Assembly (NCBI GenBank): GCA_025360045.1 | Contig: JANYCY010000051.1 | Span: 1-64,000, forward strand | From: Janthinobacterium sp. | GTDB lineage: Bacteria; Pseudomonadota; Gammaproteobacteria; Burkholderiales; Chitinibacteraceae | Reading direction: 5' to 3' | DNA: 64,000 nucleotides | Part shown: positions 1 through 9,473 of the stretch, in pieces | Position numbering within the stretch: the first letter of the stretch is position 1 | Layout of the letters: every line of letters begins with the position of its first letter | Notes under the pieces: generated by a model | Databases searched by the model: none | What the model saw: the letters and a program-made list of their open reading frames with translations, nothing else | Told to the model about the DNA's origin: nothing | Position numbers and translations under genes: made by a program

Positions 1-54
1 GTGCTCTAATAAAAATCTTCGAGCTTCCTTATCCTTCCTCGTCGTATTATTCAT
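1..54 (-). CDS. Possible 5' end of a gene running off the left edge
   Basis: On the minus strand an ATG at 54-52 opens a frame that stays open to the window edge and reads MNNTTRKDKEARRFLLEH. A weak purine-rich stretch (GAAGACAG) precedes it. Only 18 codons are visible, so neither the reality nor the identity of the gene can be judged. It is listed because it is the only candidate for this edge. Confidence 0.2.
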   Translation of the reverse strand, partial: MNNTTRKDKEARRFLLEH

Positions 55-123
55 ACTGTCTTCGTCAGGATGCCTTGCTCGAAAACTTTTACCTAAGGAC
101 TTAATAGGGAAAAGTTTGGTTTT

Positions 124-196
124 TATAGGGTGTGCAAGTCGTTTTTCTTGCGCACCGCTTTCGGTGAAGAGCGACTACGTCGTTGTACACCCTATA
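124..196. repeat. TATAGGGTGTGCAAG hairpin repeat, copy 1
   Basis: Palindromic element bounded by TATAGGGTGTGCAAG and GTACACCCTATA. The inner part (CTTGCGCACCGC then TTCGGTG) also folds. It shares its sequence and a downstream tail (AAGCTTAAGTTGACAGGATT) with the copy at 16106; other copies lie at 6048, 11959 and 15987. It is non-coding and of REP/MITE size. The rest of 55-279 shows no gene. Confidence 0.85.
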
Positions 197-279
197 AATA
201 CCAACTCTCTCAATGTTAATAAGCTTAAGTTGACAGGATTGGGGCTAATGCCCGCCCTAGATGATTTACACCCTGCACT

Positions 280-1191
280 TTAATTTGCTTTGCCCACCCC
301 TATCATGGCCGTGGTATTGGCCCCTAAGCTAGTAGTTGGCAGTTGCCCATTCCACTTTTCTATCCAAAGCGTCTGATTTTTAATTTGTGCCGCTTCTACG
401 CCAAATTTCTTGATTGCCTCCCCCACCACTTCCAAAGCACGCGCATCGCCTTGAGCAACCGCTATTTTTGCATCTGCCTGTCCTTTGGCTACAGCCACCG
501 CATTAGCAGCATCGGCAAGATTTTTACGCAGCATGGCTTCGGATCTTAAAGCCTCTTGTGTGGCTTGCAGCTTGGCATTGATGGCCGATTGGATATTCGA
601 AGGCAGGCGCAGCTCGTTCACAAAGCCAAATTGCTCGACCATGATGCCGTAGTGATTCATTTCATGATTAATCTTGCTGCGCACTTCTTCGGCCAGCTTA
701 ATTTTGCCCCCAGCCAACAAGCCTTCGGCATCGTATTTGCTGCCGTAATTATTCAGCGCATTGCGAATACCATTACGGATAATCTGGCTGGTGATTTCTT
801 CGTAACCACGCTTGTATTTCTGATACAAAACCGGCGCTTTGCCCGAATCGATACTGTATGAAATGCTGATATCGGCGTTAATCACAATGCCGGAAGCCAC
901 TTGGAAATTCATCGACTCATCGGTGGGCGAGCCTTCAGTGGCCGATTTTGTCCATGTATAGGTTTGAGTAAAAGTCGGAAACTCGACCACACTCGTGCCA
1001 AGCCCAATCAAATGCCAGCCGCTCGACAGCGGAACAGGCTCGACCTTGCCATCAATCCGGTTAAATTCAACCCCCACATGATTGGCCGACACCGAGGTCA
1101 CAAAAATATGCAGCGCAATATACAAAACCAGCAACACAGCAAGCCCAATCACAATACGGATATGCTGAAAAACACCCATGAAATTCATCAT
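280..1191 (-). CDS. SPFH/prohibitin-like membrane protein
   Basis: 303 residues. A short cytoplasmic start is followed by one membrane segment at about residues 11-31, then an SPFH/band-7 domain to about residue 210, then an Ala/Glu/Lys-rich helix (about 205-255) typical of the coiled coil through which prohibitins and flotillins oligomerise. The ATG at 1191 has AAGAGC six bases upstream. Proteins of this family form membrane rings or scaffolds and often affect protease access or membrane organisation; the partner here cannot be told. It stands alone, divergent from the flavoprotein at 1518. The family assignment is firm, the cellular role unknown. Confidence 0.85.
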   Translation of the reverse strand: MMNFMGVFQHIRIVIGLAVLLVLYIALHIFVTSVSANHVGVEFNRIDGKVEPVPLSSGWHLIGLGTSVVEFPTFTQTYTWTKSATEGSPTDESMNFQVASGIVINADISISYSIDSGKAPVLYQKYKRGYEEITSQIIRNGIRNALNNYGSKYDAEGLLAGGKIKLAEEVRSKINHEMNHYGIMVEQFGFVNELRLPSNIQSAINAKLQATQEALRSEAMLRKNLADAANAVAVAKGQADAKIAVAQGDARALEVVGEAIKKFGVEAAQIKNQTLWIEKWNGQLPTTSLGANTTAMIGVGKAN

Positions 1192-1517
1192 TTGCTCTTT
1201 TAAAGGAGTGATCTAGCGAGAAAAAACTGATACCCACATCCGTGTGTTTATGAACACGGCATGCTTGCCGACTTTATACGCTTACAGACCCTTACTCACA
1301 ACAAACAGAATAAAAAAACAACACTATGAAAAACGCCCCGCAGGGAATGCCCATTTATCCCAACCATATAAGGCCCGCTAATCTGCTAAAATGCAGCGCA
1401 TTCACGCAATGCAATCAGTCTGAAGCTGTCGCTTTTAAACACCTGTATCGCTCCTCATTAGTCTGCTCTACCCGCCCCAAATCAGCAGATTTCGGCGCTT
1501 TTACCGTAAGGCTCGTC

Positions 1518-2750
1518 ATGACCACTACTTCTACTCCCCGCAAATCTGTCGCCATCATTGGTGGTGGCCCTGCTGGCCTGATGGCCGCTGAAATTCTTAG
1601 CCAAGGCGGGGTAGATGTAGATATTTTCGACGCTATGCCATCGGTGGGGCGTAAATTTTTGCTGGCTGGTGTGGGAGGTTTAAATATCACTCACTCCGAA
1701 GCCGCCGAGCCATTTTTAGCCCGTTACGGCCAGCGCAGTAGCGAGCTACAGCCTTTGCTGGCGGGCTTTGGCAACGAAGCCCTGCAAGAATGGGTACACG
1801 GGCTGGGCATTGAAACCTTTGTTGGCAGCTCGGGCCGTGTGTTTCCAAAAGAAATGAAAGCAGCACCGTTATTGCGCGCATGGATTTCCAGATTACGTAG
1901 CAGTGGCGTGCGCATTCATGTGCGCCATCGCTGGCTGGGCTGGAATGAAGCAGGGCAAATGCGTTTTGCAACGCCAGATGGCGAGATCAACCACAGCAGC
2001 GACGCCACCGTGCTGGCCTTGGGCGGTGCAAGCTGGGCCAAACTGGGGTCTGATGGCCTATGGCAACCACTGCTTGCAGAAAAAGGCATCGCCATCGAGC
2101 CTTTAAGCCCTGCCAACTGTGGCTTTGATATTGGCTGGAGCGATCACTTAAGCGAGCGTTTTGCTGGCTCGCCACTGAAAGCGGTTGCCATTGAATTTAA
2201 AGGCGTACGTAAACTAGGTGAATTTGTGCTGACTAAGGGCGGCGTAGAAGGCAGCTTGATTTACACCTTTTCAGCCGCCATCCGTGATGAAATCAAAACC
2301 AATGGCAGCGCCGATATTCTGCTGGATCTGGCCCCAGGCAAATCGCTGGAGCGGGTTTTGGAAGACTTAAAGCGCCCACGAGGTGCGGATTCAATGGCCA
2401 GCCATTTGCGCCGCAAATTAGGCATCGAGGGTGTAAAAGCGGGCTTGCTGCGCGAAGAAATTTCCCGCAACGACTTTAACGATATGAATAAACTCGCCGC
2501 CGCCATTAAAGGCCTGCCGCTTAAACTATTGGCCGCCCGCCCAATCGACGAAGCCATCAGCAGCGCAGGCGGCGTGCGCTTTGAGGCAATGAGCCCAGAA
2601 CTCATGCTGGAAAAAATGCCTGGTGTATTTTGCGCGGGCGAAATGCTGGATTGGGAAGCCCCCACCGGCGGCTACCTGATTACCGCCTGCCTTGCCAGCG
2701 GCAGACAAGCTGGATTAGGCGCTTTGGCGTGGTTAAATCAGGCTAATTAA
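1518..2750 (+). CDS. HI0933-like FAD-dependent oxidoreductase (TIGR03862 type)
   Basis: 410 residues from the ATG at 1518, which precedes the dinucleotide-binding strand; the frame is open from 1326 but the extra 64 residues look non-native. Residues 15-20 hold the Rossmann GGGPAG loop of an FAD-binding fold. The C-terminal end has the family's second flavin contact region (AGEMLDWEAPTGGY). The overall layout matches the HI0933/YhiN group, specifically the subgroup typified by Pseudomonas PP4765. The reaction is not established for the family. A TAAGG ribosome site lies about seven bases before the chosen start. Confidence 0.88.
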   Translation: MTTTSTPRKSVAIIGGGPAGLMAAEILSQGGVDVDIFDAMPSVGRKFLLAGVGGLNITHSEAAEPFLARYGQRSSELQPLLAGFGNEALQEWVHGLGIETFVGSSGRVFPKEMKAAPLLRAWISRLRSSGVRIHVRHRWLGWNEAGQMRFATPDGEINHSSDATVLALGGASWAKLGSDGLWQPLLAEKGIAIEPLSPANCGFDIGWSDHLSERFAGSPLKAVAIEFKGVRKLGEFVLTKGGVEGSLIYTFSAAIRDEIKTNGSADILLDLAPGKSLERVLEDLKRPRGADSMASHLRRKLGIEGVKAGLLREEISRNDFNDMNKLAAAIKGLPLKLLAARPIDEAISSAGGVRFEAMSPELMLEKMPGVFCAGEMLDWEAPTGGYLITACLASGRQAGLGALAWLNQAN

Positions 2751-2756
2751 GTAAAA

Positions 2757-2784
2757 AAGCCAGCTCAAACAATTGGGCTGGCTA
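2757..2784. terminator. Hairpin after the flavoprotein gene
   Basis: Stem AGCCAGC/GCTGGCT with an A-run on its left side, so the T-run that makes an intrinsic terminator faces minus-strand transcription. It may act in both directions. Confidence 0.45.
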
Positions 2785-2918
2785 CTCTCGATCAATCAAC
2801 CCAGCTATTTCACTATTCGTATTTTTATAATCACACAACACCCAGCCAATTAGTCTAACGTCATATTTGTGATTATGATCTATGCCGGAGGTAATAGTGG
2901 TGATATATATACACGCTA

Positions 2919-3329
2919 ATGCACCATTCCATTCACTTAATGAGTAGGTTTAGCGTGACGATCAGAATGATTTGCTGTGTATTTGCACTTTTTTCATCAT
3001 TAGCTCAGGCAGAAACAGAGAAAATAGATGCGGGGCAAATGGTAGTGAGCGATGCAATTGCTCAATGGACGAAGTGCATTAACGTCGAATTAACCGAAAA
3101 AATTCAATTTATTGCATCCCCAAGCTATATTGCCGAGCAAATACTTGCTCAATGTGATGAGCGCTATTTAAAACTAAAACAACTGATGCTCGAAGATATG
3201 ATGGATAGAAACCAGCATCACGATGATAAGAAAACAGCGCAAATTGTGCTCGATAGCCTCAGCGACACCAAAGATAACCACCGAGCTAAGATTATTTCAT
3301 TGGTGATTACCCATCGCAGAGGCAAATAA
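2919..3329 (+). CDS. Small exported protein of unknown function
   Basis: 136 residues from 2919, or 129 if the in-frame ATG at 2940 (reading MSRFSVTIRM) is used; an in-frame stop at 2901 rules out a longer form. The N-terminus looks like a cleavable signal peptide: basic start, hydrophobic core ICCVFALFSSLAQA, cleavage near AQA-ET. The mature part is about 105 residues, charged, with two cysteines (in WTKCI and LAQCDER) that could form a disulfide in the periplasm. No family was recognised. No convincing ribosome site precedes either start. Confidence 0.55.
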   Translation: MHHSIHLMSRFSVTIRMICCVFALFSSLAQAETEKIDAGQMVVSDAIAQWTKCINVELTEKIQFIASPSYIAEQILAQCDERYLKLKQLMLEDMMDRNQHHDDKKTAQIVLDSLSDTKDNHRAKIISLVITHRRGK

Positions 3330-3499
3330 TCTTTCTTAGATTTAATCTGCCATCATTGAATGAGTGAGCAAATAGATACGCAGGCAATAACACCCGCGCA
3401 AACTTTATCCTGATTATGCCTCTTGCTCAATTTTATTAGACATATCGTAGCCAGTGTATTTTAGCAATAAGCCTCATCATGACAAGGCGTTAAATCATC

Positions 3500-3568
3500 G
3501 TAGGGCGGGTGAAACCCGCCGTTTTTTCATATTTCAGCGCAAAGCTCGGCGGGTTTCACCCGCCCTAC
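3500..3568. repeat. GTAGGGCGGGTGAAACCCGC REP hairpin, copy 1
   Basis: The left arm GTAGGGCGGGTGAAACCCGC faces its near-exact reverse complement ending at 3568 across an AT-rich loop. Full copies recur at 14276-14334 and 20870-20915; half copies occur at 16226, 22494, 35332 and 48009. Confidence 0.88.
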
Positions 3569-3909
3569 AAATTCATAAACCGAACCCAACCCTCAAGAAT
3601 TGTCGTTAATAATAAAAATTCAGCTTTTATGAAAAGTCCGATAAGAATGTTTGAAGGTGACCGCTCTGTTAAAGCGATCGCATTTACTACGGAGCTAACC
3701 GTTCATCGCCAGCAGCACCTCTCATTTTTTATCTTGGTAGCCTCTTCGCTTTAAAATGCTTTTTGCTTATTTTTTACCACGAGCAAGCACTTGTTTTGTG
3801 TAAGCTATAGTAATTACACTTTGTCCTACGGTGCTATTTCACAAGCACAACACAAAGCAAACGCAGCTCAATCTCATTAAAAATGGCCCATCACCCCAAC
3901 AGCCCCAAT

Positions 3910-3958
3910 AAAAATCAGCTCAGCTAGGGCAAAACCTCTGCTACCCAAGCTGATTTTT
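3910..3958. terminator. Terminator-like hairpin upstream of the chemoreceptor
   Basis: AAAAATCAGCT at 3910-3920 pairs with AGCTGATTTTT at 3948-3958. The large loop and flanking A and T runs allow termination in either direction. Confidence 0.4.
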
Positions 3959-4273
3959 GTCTTATCTTCGTGTTTTTATGCTTACTAAATTATTCTCACA
4001 GCCAAGTATTTTCTCTTAGCAATAGAACGCCCCTCCGGCTTGCTACGCACAAAACACGCCACAATCTTACAAAAATAGATCGCAAGCAAAGCAATATCTA
4101 TTTGCAATCAAGTCCATCAAATTCAGCAATGACACCATTTCGTGCAAAGAAGTGAAGAGAATACACTTTACTTACATATGACCTGCTGTCAGTTAAAACA
4201 GAAGCGCTACATCTTTGCAATAATAGCTCAGCCATAGTAAGCATGAACGGTAACCATAAAATGGTGGTATGTA

Positions 4274-5977
4274 ATGTCTTCCTTCCAAAAAAACCTGATG
4301 GCGTCTATCGGCTGTTTGATCACGCTAGTCATCTTGTTTGCCGTGTATGTCAGCCTACATATCAGAGTGGACGACGCTAATTTGCAGCGCTATCAGTCTT
4401 ATTTGCTCGCCGATGAGCTGCGCCAATCTTCCGACGATTTAACTCGACTAGCCCGTACCTATGTGGTGTCGCGCGATCCTGCTTATGAAAAGCAATATAT
4501 GGATATTTTGGCGATTCGTAATGGCGAAAAAGCACGGCCAGAAAACTACAACCGTATCTACTGGGATTTTGTTGCTGCTACAGGTACCGCACCAAGAGCA
4601 GACTCAGCAGTAAAACGCCCTCTATTAGAAATGATGAAAGAGCTGGGTTTTACCGATGAAGAATTTGGCAAGCTCACTGAAGCCAAGAAAAACTCCGATG
4701 GCCTAGTGAATACCGAAGTAGAAGCGATGGGCTTAGTCAAAAAAACGGGGGAAGGTGCTGAAGAAGGCTACGCCAAAGCGCGAGCCATGATGCATGACAA
4801 GACTTATCATGCGAATAAAGCAAAAATTATGCAGCCTATCGATGAGTTTTACGCCCTGCTAGAAGCACGTACAACCAAAGCAGTACTAGATGCCAACAAG
4901 CTCGCTAGCATTGCAAAACTGATTTTTATTTTAGTAGGACTCGCCACCCTATTTATGCTGTGGCGTACTTTTGTGGCTTTGCGTAACACCATAGGAGGCA
5001 CTGTAGAAGAAGCCCGCCAGCATATTTCCTATATGGCAGCAGGAGATTTTGCCCACCGCATAGAAATGAGCGGGCGTATTCCTGATAGCTTTCTGGCGCT
5101 GATGGGCGATATGCAAATCAAACTCAGCCACATCATGCAGCAAGTTTCACATGCCGCCCAAGAAATCGAGCGGGGTGCAGATGCAATTAGTGATGCCTCA
5201 AATGAAGCCGAAGATTTGGTTAAAAATCAATCCGACTCGATGCTCGCCATGCGTGAAACGGTGCAGCAACTCGTAGCCAGCATCAGCCAGATATCAAGCA
5301 GCGCCAACAATGCCAGCGATATGACCAAGTCTTCCAGCCAAACCTTAAGCCGTGGCGATCAAGTCATTCGTGAAACGGTAGATAGCATCAAAACCATTGC
5401 AGCAACCGTTCAAGAAGCCTCTGGCAGCGTAGCAATGCTTACCGGTCATGCCCAGCAAATCTCTGTGATTGTGCAAGTGATCCGAGACATTGCCGATCAA
5501 ACCTATTTGCTCGCCCTCAATGCCGCTATCGAGGCAGCAAGGGCTGGCGAGCAAGGGCGTGGCTTTGCCGTCGTCGCCGATGAAGTAAGAAAACTTGCCG
5601 AGCGCACCGCCAGCTCCACACAGGAAATTACCGAGAAGGTACGCAAAATTCAGGAAGGCACTGAATACACGGCCGTGCATATGAATAACGGCGTGGACAA
5701 GGTAGAAATAGGTGTTGAGCTGGCCAGCCGCGCAGGTACGGCTATCGAAACCATACGCGTCGATGCGGGCGCAATGGGCGACGTAATCAGCAATATCAGC
5801 AGCTCGCTACACCGGCAATCACAAGAGGCTAATAAGGTGGTCGATAATATCGATCGCGTTTCACAACTTGCCTCTGCCAGCAGTAGTGCAGTAGAAAAAG
5901 CCGCCGGCAACGCCCGCCGCCTACGTGAACTATCCAAAGCGCTCTCTGTAGAAATGCAGCAGTTTCATTTGGTTTGA
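4274..5977 (+). CDS. Methyl-accepting chemotaxis protein
   Basis: 567 residues. Membrane segments lie at about 11-29 and 216-231, enclosing a largely helical periplasmic sensor of about 185 residues (four-helix-bundle type). A HAMP-like linker (about 232-285) and a cytoplasmic signalling domain follow. The hairpin tip that contacts CheA/CheW is clear at about 402-445, with [20 protein letters not shown] at its heart. The protein ends in MQQFHLV with no NWETF-type CheR/CheB tether. GGTGGT lies before the ATG. The ligand cannot be predicted. No other chemotaxis genes are adjacent, so it is an orphan receptor feeding a pathway encoded elsewhere; motility is also implied by YcgR at 45386. Confidence 0.95.
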   Translation: MSSFQKNLMASIGCLITLVILFAVYVSLHIRVDDANLQRYQSYLLADELRQSSDDLTRLARTYVVSRDPAYEKQYMDILAIRNGEKARPENYNRIYWDFVAATGTAPRADSAVKRPLLEMMKELGFTDEEFGKLTEAKKNSDGLVNTEVEAMGLVKKTGEGAEEGYAKARAMMHDKTYHANKAKIMQPIDEFYALLEARTTKAVLDANKLASIAKLIFILVGLATLFMLWRTFVALRNTIGGTVEEARQHISYMAAGDFAHRIEMSGRIPDSFLALMGDMQIKLSHIMQQVSHAAQEIERGADAISDASNEAEDLVKNQSDSMLAMRETVQQLVASISQISSSANNASDMTKSSSQTLSRGDQVIRETVDSIKTIAATVQEASGSVAMLTGHAQQISVIVQVIRDIADQTYLLALNAAIEAARAGEQGRGFAVVADEVRKLAERTASSTQEITEKVRKIQEGTEYTAVHMNNGVDKVEIGVELASRAGTAIETIRVDAGAMGDVISNISSSLHRQSQEANKVVDNIDRVSQLASASSSAVEKAAGNARRLRELSKALSVEMQQFHLV

Positions 5978-6047
5978 CGCTAAAGGCCCTCTACTCCACC
6001 GGTCCTATACGCATCAAGTTAATACAAAAACATAGCAACTGGTTCTC

Positions 6048-6117
6048 ATAGGGTGTGCAAGTCGTTTTTCTTGCGCACCGTTTTCTGCGCTCCGATTGCG
6101 TCGGAGTACACCCTATA
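6048..6117. repeat. TATAGGGTGTGCAAG hairpin repeat, copy 2
   Basis: Starts CATAGGGTGTGCAAG and ends GTACACCCTATAA. The middle diverges from copy 1 but keeps a stem (CTCCGATTGCGTCGGAG). It sits between the convergent chemoreceptor and efflux genes. Confidence 0.8.
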
Positions 6118-6157
6118 AGAACCGATTCGTTCCATAGCTTTAGTGATACCTATACCC

Positions 6158-7510
6158 CTATTCCACCGCCCCACCCACGGCCTTATAAATCGCCAGCAAA
6201 TTACTCGCCTGATCGAAGCGATTTTGTAGCAGGCTGGTTTGGGCGCTGCGACGGCGGGCAGCGGCGTCTAGCCAGGGCTGGATATCAGTAGCCCCTGCTT
6301 CAAAGCGCGCTTGGGCGATACCATCTAGCTTCGCCGCCAACTGCAATGATTGAGCCAACTGCTGGTTTTGTTCGCCTAAGCGCCCTTTAGCATCCAGCGC
6401 CTGTTCGGTTTCGGCCAGCGCTTTATAGAGACCTTGCCTGAATGTAGTGAGCAATTCTTCATACTGTGTGCGGCTGATATCCAGATTAAGCTGATGTTTT
6501 TCCCAATCTAAAAAAGGCAGTGCCAAATTCAGCCCTGCAGATGCAACAGGGTTCTGAAATAGCTCGGCTAAAGCAGAGCTACTGCTACCTAGGCTGGTAG
6601 TGAGCGAAAAGCTGGGATAAAACGCGGCTCTGGCCACATCAATTTGCGCCAAGCTCGCCCTTAATCTGGCCTCCATCGCTTGCAAATCGGGGCGTCGCCC
6701 TAGTACTTCGCTGGGTAAACCTGCGGAAATAGCCGGTAAATCACCCCGTGGCAAGCTGGCTCCTGCCAAAGTAAAGCTCTGCGGTGGCCGATCAAATAAT
6801 AGACTCAGGCTATAAAACGCAACTTTCCTTTGCTGCAAAAGCTGGGTGTGACTGGCTTGTTCACTCAACAAGCTTTGCTCGGCACTCAGCACCTCGCTTT
6901 TTGCCAATGCCCCTGCCTGATTTTTAGCCTGAGCAATGGCCATCACCTGCCTGAGCTGCTGCAAATTCAGCGTGCTAGCGGCTAGCTTCTGATCCAGTAA
7001 AGCGACCGTCCAATATTGGCTGGCTACCGAGGTAGAGATTGATAATTTAAGTGCCTGTCTGTCTGCCTCAGTCGCAATCCGCTCTTCTCTGGCGGCGGCT
7101 CTATCACTGGCCAAGCGGCCCCATAGATCAAACTCATAGCTGGCCGTGGCCGATAGGTTGTAGCTTTGGCGATTAAGCACCGGATCAAAACTGCGATTTA
7201 CACTACCGCTACCGCTGCCACTCAACACCGGCAAAGCCGCGTGCTCGCTCACGCCGGTCCTAAGATAGGCACGACGTAATCTAATGGCCGCGACAGATAA
7301 ATCAGCATTGCTTTGCAAAGCATCGTCGATTAGTTGAGTCAGTGCTGCATCATGAAACGCCAGCCACCACGCCCCCTGAGACACGCTAGCCGGCTGATTT
7401 TGCTCAGCCCATTGGGCTGGCACGGCGGGTAAAGGTGCACTAGGGCTAGGGCTAAGCAAAGAACCGCAGGCGCTGAGGAAAACGGTGGAAAATAAGATTA
7501 TTTTTTTCAT
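6158..7510 (-). CDS. Outer-membrane efflux lipoprotein, NodT/TolC family
   Basis: 450 residues from the ATG at 7510. The start is fixed by a lipoprotein signal (KKIILFSTVFLSAC, lipidated Cys15); the frame is open to 7549 but that would bury the signal. Two outer-membrane-efflux repeats follow, each with long helices that form the periplasmic tunnel. The gene begins two bases after the macB stop, so it is the third cistron of macA-macB-nodT and should be the outer-membrane channel of this pump. Confidence 0.93.
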   Translation of the reverse strand: MKKIILFSTVFLSACGSLLSPSPSAPLPAVPAQWAEQNQPASVSQGAWWLAFHDAALTQLIDDALQSNADLSVAAIRLRRAYLRTGVSEHAALPVLSGSGSGSVNRSFDPVLNRQSYNLSATASYEFDLWGRLASDRAAAREERIATEADRQALKLSISTSVASQYWTVALLDQKLAASTLNLQQLRQVMAIAQAKNQAGALAKSEVLSAEQSLLSEQASHTQLLQQRKVAFYSLSLLFDRPPQSFTLAGASLPRGDLPAISAGLPSEVLGRRPDLQAMEARLRASLAQIDVARAAFYPSFSLTTSLGSSSSALAELFQNPVASAGLNLALPFLDWEKHQLNLDISRTQYEELLTTFRQGLYKALAETEQALDAKGRLGEQNQQLAQSLQLAAKLDGIAQARFEAGATDIQPWLDAAARRRSAQTSLLQNRFDQASNLLAIYKAVGGAVE

Positions 7511-7512
7511 TT

Positions 7513-9471
7513 TTATTCCCGCGCCAAGGCTTCGATTGGGTCTAAACACGCCGCATTACGGGCGGGCATAAAGCCAAAGAACACACCAATCAGCGTTGAG
7601 CAAATAAAAGCGGCGATAAAGGAGCTTAGGGAGAAAATCATTTTCCAATCGGGCGCTGCCAAGGCCACTAGGCCGCCTATTGTCAGAGAGAGCAGCACAC
7701 CAATCGCCCCACCAATCAAACAAACCAGCACCGATTCAGTCAGAAACTGCTGCATTACATCGCTTTGCCGCGCCCCCACCGCCATACGGATGCCAATCTC
7801 CCGCGTTCGCTCGGTAACCGACACCAGCATAATATTCATCACGCCAATCCCGCCAACCACCAGTGAAATCAAGGCAATCAGCGACAATAATAGCGCCAGA
7901 GTCTGGCTCACCTTCTCAATCGTTTTAACGATGCTATCCATATTGAAGATATAGAAATCCTTACTGCCGTGACGCAAAGTCAGTAGTTTTTCTATACTTT
8001 GCTCGGCCGCAGCCGCAGGCAGCCCCGCCTTAATTCGCACCGTGATATTGCTTAAGGTTTGCTGACCAAAAATCCAATTAGCAGCCGTGGTATAGGGCAG
8101 ATAAACTTGTAAGTTTTTCCCTCCTCCGCCTTCTTTAAAATCATTTTTAGCTGTCGCAGCAACCCCGACCACGGTGGCGGGTAAGTTGCCAAGCAAAATC
8201 ACTTTGCCTATGGGGTCCACACCCTTTTCAAATAGTTTTTTCTGCGTGTTTTGATCGATCACCACCAGCTGAGCCTGCTGTGCTACGTCTTCCTGACTAA
8301 AAAACCGCCCCTTTGCAGGGAGTAGGCCATTTACACGAAAGTAATGCTCACCCACCCCGTTTATCATGCTATTTGCATCTACGGATCGGTAACGCAGCCG
8401 TAATTGAGTACTGGTATTGGGCGTAACGCTATCGACATAAGTCATCGCTTGTAAGGCACTCACATCACTTGGCAGCAAAGTACGAATACTCCCCGCCTTA
8501 TCGTCGGCCATGTCTTTGCCAGGATAAATCGTCATGGTATTGCTGCCAATTTCACCAATATTTTGCAGAATCTTGCGCTTTGCCCCCTCGCCAATCGCCA
8601 CAATCGACACGACCGAGGTAATGCCAATCACCACCCCCAGCATGGTAAGCAGGGTACGCATCCGATTCGCCGACATTGCCCGCCAAGCCATATTTAAAGC
8701 GGCCCCAAAGCGATCAAAGATCACTCGCAGTGACTGAACTTCCCGCCCGTGCGGCGCAACTTTTCCTTCCACCAATACTTCAACCGGCTTGCTGCGATCG
8801 CTGATAATGCGGCCATCACTAATTTCTACAATGCGCTCGGCGCAATCGGCCACTTTATGGTCGTGGGTCACAATAATCACGGTATGGCCCTGCGCGTGCA
8901 GCTCGCGCAGGATATTCATCACTTCTTCACCGCTATGGCTATCGAGCGCACCGGTTGGCTCGTCGGCCAAAATCACTTCTCCGCCATTCATCAAAGCGCG
9001 GGCAATACTGACCCGCTGCTGCTGCCCACCAGAAAGCTGGCTGGGGCGGTGCTCAAATTTATCGCTTAAACCAAGGCGGCTAAGTAAAGCTTTGGCTCTG
9101 TCCTGCCGCGCATCTTTAGCCAGCCCCGAATACACCGCAGGCATTTCCACATTGCCCTGCGCGGATAAATGCGGCAATAAATGGTAGCGCTGAAAAATAA
9201 AACCAAACCGATCCCGCCGCAGCCCGGCCAGCTCGTCGCTATCCAGATCAGATACATCGCGGCCATTCACCAGATAAGTGCCCGAAGTCGGCTTATCTAG
9301 GCAACCCAAGATATTCATTAAGGTGGATTTGCCCGAGCCAGAAGCCCCCATAATCGCCACCATTTCGCCAGCATGAATGCAAAGATTGACTTGATCCAGC
9401 ACCACGGCTTCACTATCGCCAGCCGGAAAGCTGCGCACAATATTGCTGAGCTCCAGCAGAGGCTTACGCAT
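7513..9471 (-). CDS. macB: MacB-like ABC transporter (ATPase-permease fusion)
   Basis: 652 residues. The N-terminal ATPase has Walker A GASGSGKST (42-50), signature LSGGQQQR (146-153) and Walker B with ADEPTGALD (169-177). A membrane segment near 275-300, a large periplasmic MacB_PCD domain and a three-helix FtsX domain at the C-terminus follow. This is the layout of MacB, which uses ATP hydrolysis to drive a periplasmic mechanotransmission pump that expels macrolides, peptides or siderophores through a TolC-type channel. It lies two bases from macA upstream and two bases from the channel gene downstream. The substrate cannot be told from sequence. Confidence 0.95.
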   Translation of the reverse strand: MRKPLLELSNIVRSFPAGDSEAVVLDQVNLCIHAGEMVAIMGASGSGKSTLMNILGCLDKPTSGTYLVNGRDVSDLDSDELAGLRRDRFGFIFQRYHLLPHLSAQGNVEMPAVYSGLAKDARQDRAKALLSRLGLSDKFEHRPSQLSGGQQQRVSIARALMNGGEVILADEPTGALDSHSGEEVMNILRELHAQGHTVIIVTHDHKVADCAERIVEISDGRIISDRSKPVEVLVEGKVAPHGREVQSLRVIFDRFGAALNMAWRAMSANRMRTLLTMLGVVIGITSVVSIVAIGEGAKRKILQNIGEIGSNTMTIYPGKDMADDKAGSIRTLLPSDVSALQAMTYVDSVTPNTSTQLRLRYRSVDANSMINGVGEHYFRVNGLLPAKGRFFSQEDVAQQAQLVVIDQNTQKKLFEKGVDPIGKVILLGNLPATVVGVAATAKNDFKEGGGGKNLQVYLPYTTAANWIFGQQTLSNITVRIKAGLPAAAAEQSIEKLLTLRHGSKDFYIFNMDSIVKTIEKVSQTLALLLSLIALISLVVGGIGVMNIMLVSVTERTREIGIRMAVGARQSDVMQQFLTESVLVCLIGGAIGVLLSLTIGGLVALAAPDWKMIFSLSSFIAAFICSTLIGVFFGFMPARNAACLDPIEALARE

Positions 9472-9473
9472 GC

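Larger units (their letters stand above)
3330..4273. other. Intergenic stretch without a supported gene
   Basis: 944 bases. It holds a REP-type hairpin at 3500-3568, a terminator-like hairpin at 3910-3958 and the upstream region of the chemoreceptor. Short open frames at 3509 and 3970 begin in or near palindromes and have no ribosome sites, so they are not counted as genes. Confidence 0.6.

Noticed and set aside
3509-3754. 81-residue open frame
   Set aside because: It begins inside a REP hairpin, lacks a ribosome site and has no protein-like pattern.
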